Notes under the pieces: generated by a model
The model's input: the letters and a program-made list of their open reading frames with translations, nothing else
Told to the model about the DNA's origin: nothing
The model's database searches: none
Made by a program: the position numbers and the translations under genes
Shown here: positions 7,979-15,727 of the stretch, in pieces
Layout of the letters: every line of letters starts with the position of its first letter
Numbering within the stretch: the stretch's first letter is position 1
Assembly: GCF_013403915.1 (NCBI RefSeq)
Contig: NZ_JABFDI010000022.1
Span: 1 to 48,051, forward strand
DNA length: 48,051 nucleotides
Direction of reading: 5' to 3'
From: Winogradskyella pacifica
GTDB lineage: Bacteria; Bacteroidota; Bacteroidia; Flavobacteriales; Flavobacteriaceae

Positions 7979-9295
7979 ATGAGTACATTTAAAATTGAAG
8001 GAGGTCACCAATTAAAAGGTAAAATTCAACCTCAAGGAGCAAAAAATGAAGCTTTACAAATCTTATGTGCAGTGCTTTTAACTGCAGAAGAAATTAAGAT
8101 AGATAACATTCCAGATATTATTGATGTTAATAAACTGATCGCTTTATTAAAGAAATTGGGTGTTAAAATTAATAAGCTAGGTAAAGGATCTTATACCTTT
8201 AAAGCAGATGACCTCAATTTAAAGTATTTAGAATCTGAAGAGTTTAAAGAAGACGGTAAAGGTCTAAGAGGTTCTATTATGATAGTAGGTCCGTTATTAG
8301 CACGTTTTGGCAAAGGCTATATTCCTAAGCCAGGTGGTGATAAAATTGGTCGTCGTCGTTTAGATACACACTTTGAAGGCTTTATTAATCTTGGAGCTAA
8401 ATTCCGTTATAATAAGGAAGAGTTATTTTATGGAGTTGAAGCTAAAAAGCTAAAAGGAACCTATATGCTTTTAGATGAAGCATCAGTTACCGGTACAGCT
8501 AATATTGTTATGGCTGCTGTTTTAGCAGAAGGCACAACAACCATTTACAATGCCGCTTGCGAACCGTATTTACAACAATTGTGTAAGATGTTAAACCGTA
8601 TGGGAGCTAAAATCTCAGGCGTTGGTTCTAATCTATTAGTGATAGAAGGAGTTGATGTTTTAGGTGGAACAGAGCATAGAATGTTGCCAGATATGATTGA
8701 GATTGGTAGTTGGATTGGTTTGGCTGCGATGACAAAAAGTGAATTGACTATTACAAATGTAAGTTGGGATGATTTAGGTCAAATTCCTAACGTATTTAGA
8801 AAAATAGGAATTACGGTTGAGCGTCGCGGTGATGATATTTACATACCAGCACATACGGATGGTTATGAAGTACAAAACTTTATTGATGGTTCTATTTTAA
8901 CCATTGCAGATGCGCCATGGCCAGGATTTACACCCGATTTATTGAGTATTATTCTAACGGTTTTAACCCAAGCTAGAGGAGAAGCGGTTGTGCACCAGAA
9001 AATGTTTGAAAGTCGTTTATTCTTTGTTGATAAACTGATTGATATGGGCGCAAAGATTATTCTTTGTGATCCGCACAGAGCTACAGTTATTGGGCACGAT
9101 TTTAAATCGACATTAAAAGCGACAACAATGACTTCACCAGATATTAGAGCGGGTGTTTCTTTATTAATCGCGGCATTGTCTGCAAAAGGCACATCTACCA
9201 TTCATAATATTGAACAGATCGATAGAGGTTATGAAAATATTGACGAACGTTTAAGAGCTATTGGAGCTAAGATTGAACGTGTAGAAGGTAATTAA
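7979..9295 (+). CDS. murA: UDP-N-acetylglucosamine 1-carboxyvinyltransferase, Asp active-site form
   Basis: MurA performs the first committed step of peptidoglycan synthesis, transferring enolpyruvyl from PEP to UDP-GlcNAc in the cytoplasm. The 438 residues include Lys22-Asn23 of the substrate site, the WPGFTPD segment carrying the catalytic Asp (Asp305 in E. coli) and the C-terminal IDRGYE containing the Arg397 equivalent. In the mobile loop, where E. coli has PGGCTIG with the fosfomycin target Cys115, this enzyme reads PGGDKIG, so Asp121 replaces the cysteine. Asp is the natural form in mycobacterial and chlamydial MurA and confers fosfomycin insensitivity. No second murA copy is seen here. 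A terminator follows. Confidence 0.96.
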   Translation: MSTFKIEGGHQLKGKIQPQGAKNEALQILCAVLLTAEEIKIDNIPDIIDVNKLIALLKKLGVKINKLGKGSYTFKADDLNLKYLESEEFKEDGKGLRGSIMIVGPLLARFGKGYIPKPGGDKIGRRRLDTHFEGFINLGAKFRYNKEELFYGVEAKKLKGTYMLLDEASVTGTANIVMAAVLAEGTTTIYNAACEPYLQQLCKMLNRMGAKISGVGSNLLVIEGVDVLGGTEHRMLPDMIEIGSWIGLAAMTKSELTITNVSWDDLGQIPNVFRKIGITVERRGDDIYIPAHTDGYEVQNFIDGSILTIADAPWPGFTPDLLSIILTVLTQARGEAVVHQKMFESRLFFVDKLIDMGAKIILCDPHRATVIGHDFKSTLKATTMTSPDIRAGVSLLIAALSAKGTSTIHNIEQIDRGYENIDERLRAIGAKIERVEGN

Positions 9296-9354
9296 TACAA
9301 CTGTTATAATTACTTTGTTTTTTGAAGTAATATGATAACCATTTATATAAAGTA

Positions 9355-9387
9355 AAAGCTTCAAGTTACATCTTGAAGCTTTTTTTA
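9355..9387 (+). terminator. Terminator of the DUF4290-murA unit
   Basis: An 11-bp stem (aaagcttcaag with cttgaagcttt), a 6-nt loop and a T run lie 60 bases after the murA stop. Confidence 0.88.
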
Positions 9388-9452
9388 TTTCAGGTTTTTC
9401 GTTCGTGGATAGGTATTACTAATAGCTTATTTAATTAGATGAATTACTTAGT

Positions 9453-9806
9453 CTAATAAAAATACTGCTCACTCGTTATTTTACCATCTATAACTTCATA
9501 CACACAAACTTCTTGTATTTTTTGTCTGCCCTTATCTTTAAACGTACAATCGTAATCCATTTTAGCCGTAAAAAAATTACCAGCGACTAAGGGATTACTA
9601 ATACTACTGAAATGAATGTTTTCTACATTGTCTATCCATGCTTTACTTTTTTGCCAAACGTTTTGTTTTCCGGTTACAACTTCACCTGGCATTCCAGGCA
9701 TCTCTCGGCTTACCACATTCTCTGCATATAGCTCGTTAATGCAATCCAGGTTATTACCTTTTTCGCACATTTCTTTCCATTTTTTAGCAACTCCCCATGT
9801 ATTCAT
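9453..9806 (-). CDS. SnoaL-like / NTF2-fold protein
   Basis: The 117-residue protein has the cone-shaped NTF2/SnoaL layout. An N-terminal helix pair (VAKKWKEMCEKGNNLDCINELYAENVVS) is followed by strands, a GKQNVWQKSKAWIDNVENIHF segment, and a final curved sheet ending KITSEQYFY. SnoaL-like proteins range from enzymes to ligand-binding proteins, and the function here is unknown. The gene stands alone, converging with murA, and follows the photolyase gene on the same strand but beyond that gene's terminator. ATG at 9806 gives a complete domain. Confidence 0.78.
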   Translation of the reverse strand: MNTWGVAKKWKEMCEKGNNLDCINELYAENVVSREMPGMPGEVVTGKQNVWQKSKAWIDNVENIHFSSISNPLVAGNFFTAKMDYDCTFKDKGRQKIQEVCVYEVIDGKITSEQYFY

Positions 9807-9895
9807 AATGTTCCAATTTTTGATTCGTGCTTTAAAGTTAAGAAAAAGTTTGTTGTCTTTTATAAAATAGGGTTTTGGTTCTTTAATCCCTAAAA

Positions 9896-9928
9896 ATAAA
9901 AAAGCTCTGAAGACTAATCAGAGCTTTT
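9896..9928 (-). terminator. Terminator downstream of the photolyase gene
   Basis: On the minus strand an 8-bp core stem (agctctga with tcagagct) with a 7-nt loop is followed by a U-rich run. It lies about 110 bp beyond the photolyase stop and marks the probable end of the photolyase island transcript. Confidence 0.8.
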
Positions 9929-10039
9929 AAAATTGTTTGTTGAAATGGTTATTTCAGCTAAGACGTTAACAGTCTTGTATATAACAACGCTATTTTTTGA
10001 TGTTTATTATAATTAATCTGAATTATTTTAACAATTTGA

Positions 10040-11344
10040 TTAATTTAGGGCTGTTTTGTAGGTTTTTAAACAACGTTCTCTTGCCGCTTTATGATCCACC
10101 ATAGGCTGAGGATAGGTGAGTTCTTGATATTCTGGAACCCAATGTTTTATGTACTCGTGATTTTTATCAAATTTCTGAATCTGCGTCGTGGGATTAAAAA
10201 TTCTAAAATACGGAGCAGCATCAACTCCACAACCAGCAACCCATTGCCAATTGCCAACATTGCTGGCCATATCGTAATCGTGTAATTTCTCAGCGAAATA
10301 GGCTTCACCCCAACGCCAATCAATTAATAAATGTTTGCATAAAAAACTACCAACAAGCATGCGGACACGGTTGTGCATAAAACCCGTTTCATTAAGCTGT
10401 CGCATCCCAGCATCTACTAGCGGATAACCTGTGTCTCCTAAGCACCATTTTTTAAATTCATCTTCATTATTACGCCATTCAATACGATCGTATTTTGGTT
10501 TAAAAGCCTGGTCTACAGTTTGTGGAAAATGCCATAGAATTGCCATAAAAAATTCGCGCCAAATCAATTCTTGCCAAAAGATTTCATTCTGTTCTACAAT
10601 CGCTTTTTTTACCATTTTGCGAATGCTAACGGTTCCAAAACGTAAATGCGGACCTAGACGCGATGTGGAATCTTTAGCAGGAAAGTTTCGTGTGACTTCA
10701 TACTCTTGAATCAATGTCGGAGTCACCTCATAATCTGTAATTTCTTGACTAGATTTTTCGAAACCAATGTCTGATAAACTGAGATTAGGTAATCGACTAT
10801 GTGCAATTAAATTATTTAAATACGAATTGGTATAGTAAATTTCTAATCTAATAGTTTTAAATTTTTCTTTCCAAGTTCGCATATAAGGTGTGTACACCAA
10901 ATACGGATCGCCATCCTTTTTTACGACTTCATTTTTTTCGAAAATGACTTGATCTTTACATGTTTTGAATTCAATATTATGCTGCTCTAAAAACGTTTTA
11001 ATTTTATCATCACGTTCCCTGGCGTACGGTTCGTAATCGTGATTGGTATAGACCGTTTCAATCTCGTAACCTTTTATTAATTGCTCAAAAATAACTTCAG
11101 GTTTGTCATGAAATATAGCGATACTACTGTCGTGTTCATCTTGTAATGTTTGCCGCATATTTTGAAGCGTTTGATGAATAAACGTCACGCGCGCATCGTC
11201 TTTAGGTAAGCGTTCTAATATCTCCGTATCGAAAATGAAAATTGGAAGTACTTGGTGGTCTCCGCGTAACGCTTCATAAAACCCACGATTATCATCTAAC
11301 CTTAAGTCTCTTCTAAACCAAAATATGTTCGTTTTTTTACTCAT
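10040..11344 (-). CDS. phrB: Deoxyribodipyrimidine photolyase (cryptochrome/photolyase family)
   Basis: This 434-residue flavoprotein uses blue light to split pyrimidine dimers. The N-terminal Rossmann antenna domain opens IFWFRRDLRLDDNRGF. The C-terminal FAD domain carries SRLGPHLRFGTVSIR, the ELIWREFF helix, GYPLVDAGMRQL, and the block MASNVGNWQWVAGCGVDAAP, whose Trp residues belong to the electron-transfer chain and active site. Length and motifs fit class I CPD photolyase rather than a signalling cryptochrome, though substrate cannot be proved by reading. It is the most downstream gene of a long same-strand run that includes folE, whose product supplies pterin precursors, possibly for a folate antenna. 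SRPBCC lies 49 bp upstream. Confidence 0.93.
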   Translation of the reverse strand: MSKKTNIFWFRRDLRLDDNRGFYEALRGDHQVLPIFIFDTEILERLPKDDARVTFIHQTLQNMRQTLQDEHDSSIAIFHDKPEVIFEQLIKGYEIETVYTNHDYEPYARERDDKIKTFLEQHNIEFKTCKDQVIFEKNEVVKKDGDPYLVYTPYMRTWKEKFKTIRLEIYYTNSYLNNLIAHSRLPNLSLSDIGFEKSSQEITDYEVTPTLIQEYEVTRNFPAKDSTSRLGPHLRFGTVSIRKMVKKAIVEQNEIFWQELIWREFFMAILWHFPQTVDQAFKPKYDRIEWRNNEDEFKKWCLGDTGYPLVDAGMRQLNETGFMHNRVRMLVGSFLCKHLLIDWRWGEAYFAEKLHDYDMASNVGNWQWVAGCGVDAAPYFRIFNPTTQIQKFDKNHEYIKHWVPEYQELTYPQPMVDHKAARERCLKTYKTALN

Positions 11345-11393
11345 TTAAAATGTAGATTTAATTTGCGATTGAATGCAGCAGGTGTGATTGTTT

Positions 11394-11861
11394 TTAATTA
11401 GTGTACGTTCCGAATAAGGCTTCTAATTTTTGGGTTCTATAATTAAATATTTCTTCCAGTTTTGGTTGTACTAAAAACGGATGAACAAGTTGTCCTAAAA
11501 TTCCCATTGGTAATTTATAATCTATTATGTCTTCCATTTCAACACCACCTTCAATTGCTTTTATAAAATGCTTATGATGCCAAAGCGCATAAGGTCCAAA
11601 ACGTTGTTCGTCTACAAAATACTCACGGTCTTTAACATGTGTAATTTCTGTTACCCATTTGGTTTTAATGCCTAAAACAGGCGTGACAATATATTGAATG
11701 ATTTGACCTGGAAACATAGGCTTGTCTGCTCCAGAAAGGATGTTAAATCCCATATAATCCGGTGTGATTACTTTTAAATTCGCAGGACTAGATAAAAACG
11801 TCCAAGCTTCTTCAACTGAAATGGGAAGTTTTTGTTTTTTGTGTAGGGTGTATATTTTCAT
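11394..11861 (-). CDS. SRPBCC family ligand-binding-like protein
   Basis: The 155-residue protein has a START/Bet v1-like fold. It starts with a strand (IYTLHKKQKLPISVEEAWTFLS) and a PANLKVITPDYMGF segment, has a strand-rich centre with the WHHKHFIKAIEGGVEMEDIIDY motif, and a long C-terminal helix (VQPKLEEIFNYRTQKLEALF). This subgroup is often found beside photolyase and sugar-epimerase-like SDR genes and is sometimes labelled a cell-division-inhibitor-like SRPBCC protein. Biochemical function is unknown; a hydrophobic or cofactor ligand is inferred from the fold. It lies between tspO and the photolyase in the same orientation. Confidence 0.8.
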   Translation of the reverse strand: MKIYTLHKKQKLPISVEEAWTFLSSPANLKVITPDYMGFNILSGADKPMFPGQIIQYIVTPVLGIKTKWVTEITHVKDREYFVDEQRFGPYALWHHKHFIKAIEGGVEMEDIIDYKLPMGILGQLVHPFLVQPKLEEIFNYRTQKLEALFGTYTN

Positions 11862-11962
11862 AGCGTATTATAAAAAGTCAAAAAGAATAAATAGGTGATG
11901 GGTTAAAGCATAAAATGAGAGGCTCACAAAGGTAAAACTAGGTCGTTGACCAGAAATCGAAA

Positions 11963-12427
11963 CTAATTGTTAAAAACAACATAGCCGTTTAAAGACGTGG
12001 CGATGCAAAGCCAAATAATATAAGGAAGCAATAGATATTTTAATCGAGTTAATCTATCATCTCCAAACGTGATAAAGAAGTAGATAATTACCAACGTTAA
12101 TATTATGATATTTATAAAAGCTAAGTTTGGGAGTTGTAGATTGAAAAACAGGTAATTCCAACTGACATTCAATACCACGGCGATGGTATATATACTTATG
12201 ACAAATTTTGAATTTCTGATGGTAAATAAATAACTGAGATAGGCCGAAAAACAAATCATAATGAGTGTCCAAGTCGCTCCAAATACCCAACCTGGTGGAG
12301 TCCAAGGCGCTTTATTTAAATTTGAATACCACTCGCCTGTAATGGCGTCACCCATAAAATAACTTCCCAGTGCAAGTCCACCAAAATTGATTATTAGAAA
12401 CAGTATAAAGAGATATATTTTTTTCAC
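11963..12427 (-). CDS. tspO: TspO/MBR family membrane protein (GTG start)
   Basis: TspO is a five-helix membrane protein that binds porphyrins and takes part in tetrapyrrole and photo-oxidative stress responses in bacteria. The 154-residue sequence shows five hydrophobic segments and the family motif NKAPWTPPGWVFG (38-50) after helix 1, followed by the conserved VSWNYLFF in helix 3. The frame starts with GTG at 12427: no in-frame ATG is available nearby, and the N-terminal MKKIYLF helix is complete from there. A purine-rich aagg sits immediately upstream. Twelve bases separate it from the small Lacal_2735-type gene, so the two are very probably co-transcribed. Confidence 0.92.
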   Translation of the reverse strand: MKKIYLFILFLIINFGGLALGSYFMGDAITGEWYSNLNKAPWTPPGWVFGATWTLIMICFSAYLSYLFTIRNSKFVISIYTIAVVLNVSWNYLFFNLQLPNLAFINIIILTLVIIYFFITFGDDRLTRLKYLLLPYIIWLCIATSLNGYVVFNN

Positions 12428-12439
12428 CTTATGATTATT

Positions 12440-12598
12440 TTAATTTATCAATTTATCAGCTATTGTTTGGGCTTCAGCATATTTTTTGTCGCTTTCAGCT
12501 CTGTTCGTTGTAGAAAGCTTATGCCAATCTGCCATAAGTTTTTCATATTGTTTTTGAAGTTTATCGGCTTCCGATGGTTTCTTAAATAATCCGAACAT
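12440..12598 (-). CDS. Lacal_2735-family small protein (DUF6435-like), 52 residues
   Basis: This short gene was found by reading the strand between tspO and the peroxidase. It begins MFGLFKKPSEADKLQKQYE, continues with LMADWHKLSTTNRAESDKKY, and ends AEAQTIADKLIN. That pattern (MFGLFKK start, charged helix, HKLS.TNRA.SD.KYAEA) is the one I know from the small flavobacterial family named after Lacal_2735. It is predicted to be one or two amphipathic helices in the cytoplasm. Its role is unknown. Gaps of 12 bp to tspO and 6 bp to the peroxidase gene place it inside the operon. Confidence 0.82.
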   Translation of the reverse strand: MFGLFKKPSEADKLQKQYEKLMADWHKLSTTNRAESDKKYAEAQTIADKLIN

Positions 12599-12604
12599 AG
12601 TTAT

Positions 12605-13093
12605 TTATTTTAAATACTTCAATAGTCTTGAACTCGTAGGGCTAGTAATAGAGTAGTAGTAATTTAGGAATTCACCATTTTCGTCTATTAAATATTTCTG
12701 AAAATTCCACTTTACGGTAGAGTTTTGCTTGCCGTTATTAGATTCTTTGGTCAACCAACTATATAAAGGGTGTTGATTTTCGCCTTTTACGTCAATCTTT
12801 TCAGTAATTAAAAATGTGATACCATAATTGATTTCGCAGAACTCTTGTATTTCGCTAGCTTCTCCTGGTTCTTGTTTTCCAAATTGATTACAAGGCACAC
12901 CAATAATAACTAGTGTATCTTTGTAAGTGTCTTGTAAATTTTGTAAATCTCTGTACTGCGATGTAAATCCGCATTTGGACGCCACGTTTACAAATAGAAT
13001 TTTTTTACCTTGAAACTGATGTAGATCTATAGGCGTTCCTTGTAAGGTATTGATTTTTATATCGTAAAGTGGTTGTGTTGCTGTCGTCATCAT
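12605..13093 (-). CDS. Glutathione peroxidase family thiol peroxidase (Cys type)
   Basis: The 162-residue protein is a thioredoxin-fold peroxidase of the GPx family. The catalytic tetrad is visible: Cys41 (ASKCGFTSQY, cysteine and not selenocysteine), Gln74 (FGKQEPG), Trp129 and Asn130 (VKWNFQKYLID). Cys86 (EFCEINYG) sits where the resolving cysteine of thioredoxin-dependent GPx proteins lies. It would reduce hydrogen peroxide or lipid peroxides. The presence of bshB1 elsewhere in the window suggests bacillithiol or thioredoxin, not glutathione, as reductant. The start has two ATG codons in tandem at 13093 and 13090. It lies between the SDR and the Lacal_2735-type gene. Confidence 0.93.
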   Translation of the reverse strand: MMTTATQPLYDIKINTLQGTPIDLHQFQGKKILFVNVASKCGFTSQYRDLQNLQDTYKDTLVIIGVPCNQFGKQEPGEASEIQEFCEINYGITFLITEKIDVKGENQHPLYSWLTKESNNGKQNSTVKWNFQKYLIDENGEFLNYYYSITSPTSSRLLKYLK

Positions 13094-13141
13094 TTTATTA
13101 TGGTGTTAATGATAATCTAGTTGCCTTAACTAAAAGTATTT

Positions 13142-13828
13142 CTACAATTTAAAACTTACAATGCCGCAATCCATTTCAAATATCTGACCAGATAGGGATG
13201 CTGCTTTATCAGATAATAAAAATGCGGCCATACCTGCAACTTCTTCTGGTTGTAAATACTTCTTAAGCGGATGGCGCTCGTTCATATTTTCAATCATACG
13301 TTCGTTGCGTAATAATTTGGAAGCCAATTCTGTATCCGTTACCGTTGGTGCAATAGCATTGACTCTTATGAGAGGTGCTAATTCTGCTCCTAATGATTTT
13401 GTTAAACCTTCAACTGCCGATTTTGAAGCCGCTACACTGGCGTGATAAGGCATGCCAAGTTTGGCTGCAACTGTACTAAAAAGTACAATTGAGGGGTGTG
13501 TTCCATTTTTTAAAGCTGGTATGTATTTCTGAATAGCTCTAATAGCGCCAATAACATTGATTTCAAAATCATTTTTAAAATCGTCTACAGTTAACCGGTT
13601 AATTGGCTTTAAGTTGATGCTTCCAGGACAATACACTAAGCCATCAGCTTCGTTTATGTCTGGTAATTCATCTGTTAGAATGTCGCAATTGTAATGTTTT
13701 AAGTTAGGATGCGATTCTTCTGGTGCTGTTCTGCTAATATTTACAATTTCATCATAAAAAGAAAGCAAAGCTATAACAATTGCTTTGCCAATACCTTTGC
13801 TTCCTCCTATAACTATTAACCGTTTCAT
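13142..13828 (-). CDS. Short-chain dehydrogenase/reductase lacking the catalytic Tyr
   Basis: The 228-residue SDR has the nucleotide-binding motif GGSKGIG (8-14), the NVIG helix motif (91-94) and a C-terminus typical of FabG-like members (LSGQIFEMDCGI). Ser118 and Lys136 occupy catalytic positions, but the YxxxK tyrosine is replaced: the motif reads SVAASK, with Val132 where Tyr belongs. Classical hydride-transfer chemistry would be impaired, so the protein may bind a nucleotide or use another acid. The dinucleotide-binding motif is otherwise intact and the gene is not truncated, so it is not a pseudogene. It sits 6 bp after a 76-codon gene that follows folE. A pteridine-linked role is tempting but unproven. 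Confidence 0.85.
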   Translation of the reverse strand: MKRLIVIGGSKGIGKAIVIALLSFYDEIVNISRTAPEESHPNLKHYNCDILTDELPDINEADGLVYCPGSINLKPINRLTVDDFKNDFEINVIGAIRAIQKYIPALKNGTHPSIVLFSTVAAKLGMPYHASVAASKSAVEGLTKSLGAELAPLIRVNAIAPTVTDTELASKLLRNERMIENMNERHPLKKYLQPEEVAGMAAFLLSDKAASLSGQIFEMDCGIVSFKL

Positions 13829-13834
13829 AACCTA

Positions 13835-14065
13835 TTATGAGGTAGCAGTTAACGGTCGTCCCTTTAAACGTTTTTCAATTTTTTGCTTTATAACTGTTAG
13901 ACGCTTCATTAAGTCCATTAACTTGGCGTCTTTCTTTTCCTTGTATAATTCGTTGACTTCTAAGATTAGGTCTTTTGCCTCTCTTGCCGCCATAATTCTG
14001 TCACTTGTTGTTTTAAATGAAAACTTTCTGTTTTCAAATTCTATAGCTTTTTCTACTGTTTCCAT
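13835..14065 (-). CDS. Small helical protein of unknown function next to folE
   Basis: I do not recognise the family. The 76 residues are almost entirely helical and highly charged (METVEKAIEFENRKFSFK, then DRIMAAREAKDLILEVNELY and a Lys-rich segment ending KRLKGRPLTATS). There is no signal peptide or membrane segment. The first part lacks obvious motifs, and the centre could form a coiled coil. Spacing of 3 bp from folE upstream and 6 bp to the SDR downstream argues strongly for a real, translated gene within the operon. It could be a small partner of either neighbour. Confidence 0.75.
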   Translation of the reverse strand: METVEKAIEFENRKFSFKTTSDRIMAAREAKDLILEVNELYKEKKDAKLMDLMKRLTVIKQKIEKRLKGRPLTATS

Positions 14066-14068
14066 AGT

Positions 14069-14752
14069 TTAATTGTTTATATAGTTTTGTAATTCTAAAA
14101 TTTTTGAAGCATTATTAAATTCGCCTCCGTAATATGTTGTTACTGTAGTTGACGTGTCATCTTGGATACCTCTAGACGATACGCATAAGTGCTTTGCATC
14201 TATTATTACAGCAACATCTTCAGTTTCTAAAACTGTTTTAAGTTCGTTTGCAATCTGGTTGGTTAAACGTTCTTGTACTTGTGGACGCTTAGCATAATAT
14301 TGCACTATTCGGTTTAATTTTGAAAGTCCAATAACTTTTCCAGATGATTTATAAGCGATATGTGCTTTTCCTATGATTGGCACAAAATGATGCTCACAAT
14401 TAGAGTAGAAGGTAATATTTTTTTCTACAAGCATTTGATTATATTGATATTTATTATCAAAAAGCGCGACTTGTGGCTTATTTTTAGGATCTAAACCTGA
14501 AAATATTTCTTCAATATACATTTTTGCAACGCGATCTGGTGTGCCTTGTAACGAATCGTCTGTTAAATCGAGACCCAAAACATCCATTATTTCTGAAAAT
14601 AAAATTGAAATGCGTTCTTTTTTCTCTGTGTTAGACATTTCGAAAGCATTTGCTTTCATAGGGGTGTCTAAACCTGTAAATAAATGGTCGTCACCCATCT
14701 CATCGATACTGAGTTTATGACCATTTGTTTTGGAAATTTTTTCTGTAATCAT
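14069..14752 (-). CDS. folE: GTP cyclohydrolase I
   Basis: FolE converts GTP to 7,8-dihydroneopterin triphosphate, the first step of tetrahydrofolate and pterin synthesis. The 227 residues carry the zinc ligands Cys119, His122 and Cys190 (NCEHHFVPI and HLCVSSRG), plus the QERLTNQIA and TPDRVAKMY motifs. An N-terminal extension of about 45 residues precedes the core, which is common in this family. Its place among photolyase, TspO and peroxidase genes suggests a supply of reduced folate or pterin under light stress instead of, or in addition to, general folate synthesis. Whether the genome has a second folE cannot be seen here. Confidence 0.96.
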   Translation of the reverse strand: MITEKISKTNGHKLSIDEMGDDHLFTGLDTPMKANAFEMSNTEKKERISILFSEIMDVLGLDLTDDSLQGTPDRVAKMYIEEIFSGLDPKNKPQVALFDNKYQYNQMLVEKNITFYSNCEHHFVPIIGKAHIAYKSSGKVIGLSKLNRIVQYYAKRPQVQERLTNQIANELKTVLETEDVAVIIDAKHLCVSSRGIQDDTSTTVTTYYGGEFNNASKILELQNYINN

Positions 14753-14807
14753 AGAATCTTTTTAATGTGCTGTCTTTAAGTACTCCAAACTTAAATCAAA
14801 GCACGTG

Positions 14808-15080
14808 TTAACGTTTTGAAATAGAGTTGTTTGTTATTGTTCTTTGTCTAGAGCATTTAAATCTGCCTTCGTCAAACGTTCTTTTTTTACTGTGTTTAGT
14901 TGCTCTTCCTTGAACTCTTGTTCGCCACAATCTAAAACTACTTGGTTTTAATTCTTTTCGCATTAAATTAATAACCTCTTGTTCTTTTAATTTGAATTGA
15001 AACGTAATAGCATCAAACGGTGTTCGATCCTCCCATGCCATTTCAATAATTCTGTCAATGTCCTTAAGTTGTAAATTCAT
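14808..15080 (-). CDS. TIGR03643 family protein (DUF2805)
   Basis: This 90-residue protein matches TIGR03643/DUF2805. A short helix (DIDRIIEMAWEDRTPFDAI) leads to the conserved FQFKLKEQEVINLMRKELKPSSF and the basic RLWRTRVQGRATKH segment, with a Lys/Arg-rich tail. The first half reads like a helix-turn-helix, so nucleic-acid binding is possible, but the function is not established. The family is frequently encoded next to photolyase/cryptochrome genes, which fits this locus. Its start overlaps the upstream hypothetical gene by 4 bp, and folE lies 55 bp downstream. Confidence 0.88.
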   Translation of the reverse strand: MNLQLKDIDRIIEMAWEDRTPFDAITFQFKLKEQEVINLMRKELKPSSFRLWRTRVQGRATKHSKKRTFDEGRFKCSRQRTITNNSISKR

Positions 15081-15508
15081 AGTCCTTGAGGCATTGCATA
15101 AAGCATATCATACTTTACTTTTTCGTCAATTAACTTGTCAAAAAACGTCTTGTTTTCTTTAAAAGTTTTGTCAGCTCTAAAATGCACAAATTTTCCTTGT
15201 GCATGTATACTAGACCCATTGATTTTATATATAACGAGATGGTAATAAGGAATAACCCAAGTAAATTGTTTGAGTCTTTTATTAATCCTTATAAGAATTC
15301 CTTTAGGTCTCAACTCTATATTTCCATAATTATGATCCGAAACTGCATTCATTATAGATTGCAGGTTTGGACTCACTTTGTCAATAATCATTTGTTTAGA
15401 ATCTACACCATTCATTGTCAACTTCTGTACCAAACTAAAAGAACTGCCAACTAAGTCTGCAATAATTTCTTTATGTTCAGTATTAGAATGTGTAGTGTTT
15501 AATATCAT
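15077..15508 (-). CDS. Hypothetical protein upstream of TIGR03643
   Basis: I do not recognise this 143-residue protein. It has no signal peptide or membrane helix. The N-terminal half is helical (HKEIIADLVGSSFSLVQKL, then MIIDKVSPNLQSIMNAVS), and the C-terminal half is strand-rich (IELRPKGILIRINKRLKQF, then WVIPYYHLVIYKINGSSIHA), ending with a charged helix. The 4-bp overlap with the TIGR03643 gene shows it is translated in that operon and that it is probably the first gene. A TATATTTG box lies only 7 bases before its ATG, which would give an almost leaderless mRNA. Confidence 0.75.
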   Translation of the reverse strand: MILNTTHSNTEHKEIIADLVGSSFSLVQKLTMNGVDSKQMIIDKVSPNLQSIMNAVSDHNYGNIELRPKGILIRINKRLKQFTWVIPYYHLVIYKINGSSIHAQGKFVHFRADKTFKENKTFFDKLIDEKVKYDMLYAMPQGL

Positions 15509-15515
15509 AGCTTCT

Positions 15516-15523
15516 CAAATATA
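15516..15523 (-). promoter_or_regulatory. Candidate -7 box (TATATTTG) for the folE-photolyase unit
   Basis: A perfect TAnnTTTG match on the minus strand ends 7 bases before the ATG at 15508. No TTG is seen at 19-21 bp upstream, so an activator may be needed if the box is used. Confidence 0.45.
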
Positions 15524-15727
15524 CAAAATGTTTAAGCATTTAATTATATTGCTAAACAAAAATTAACAGATAATTATGAGTATAAAATTCATTCTGTAAG
15601 CGTTAGGTGGCTAATCACTTTTTAGCATTCGCGTTCTGTCTTGTATAGTCAGTCGCTTTATTAGTCTATAACTTTCACTGAGAACTTTGGGGCCGTGTTT
15701 AGGTTCGAAAAAACCTCACTAACACGT

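Noticed and set aside
10431..10709. 92-codon frame antisense to the photolyase
   Set aside because: It lies wholly inside a conserved gene on the other strand and has no recognisable features.
13142..13828. Pseudogene status for the Tyr-less SDR
   Set aside because: The frame is full length, tightly spaced in an operon and keeps all other motifs.
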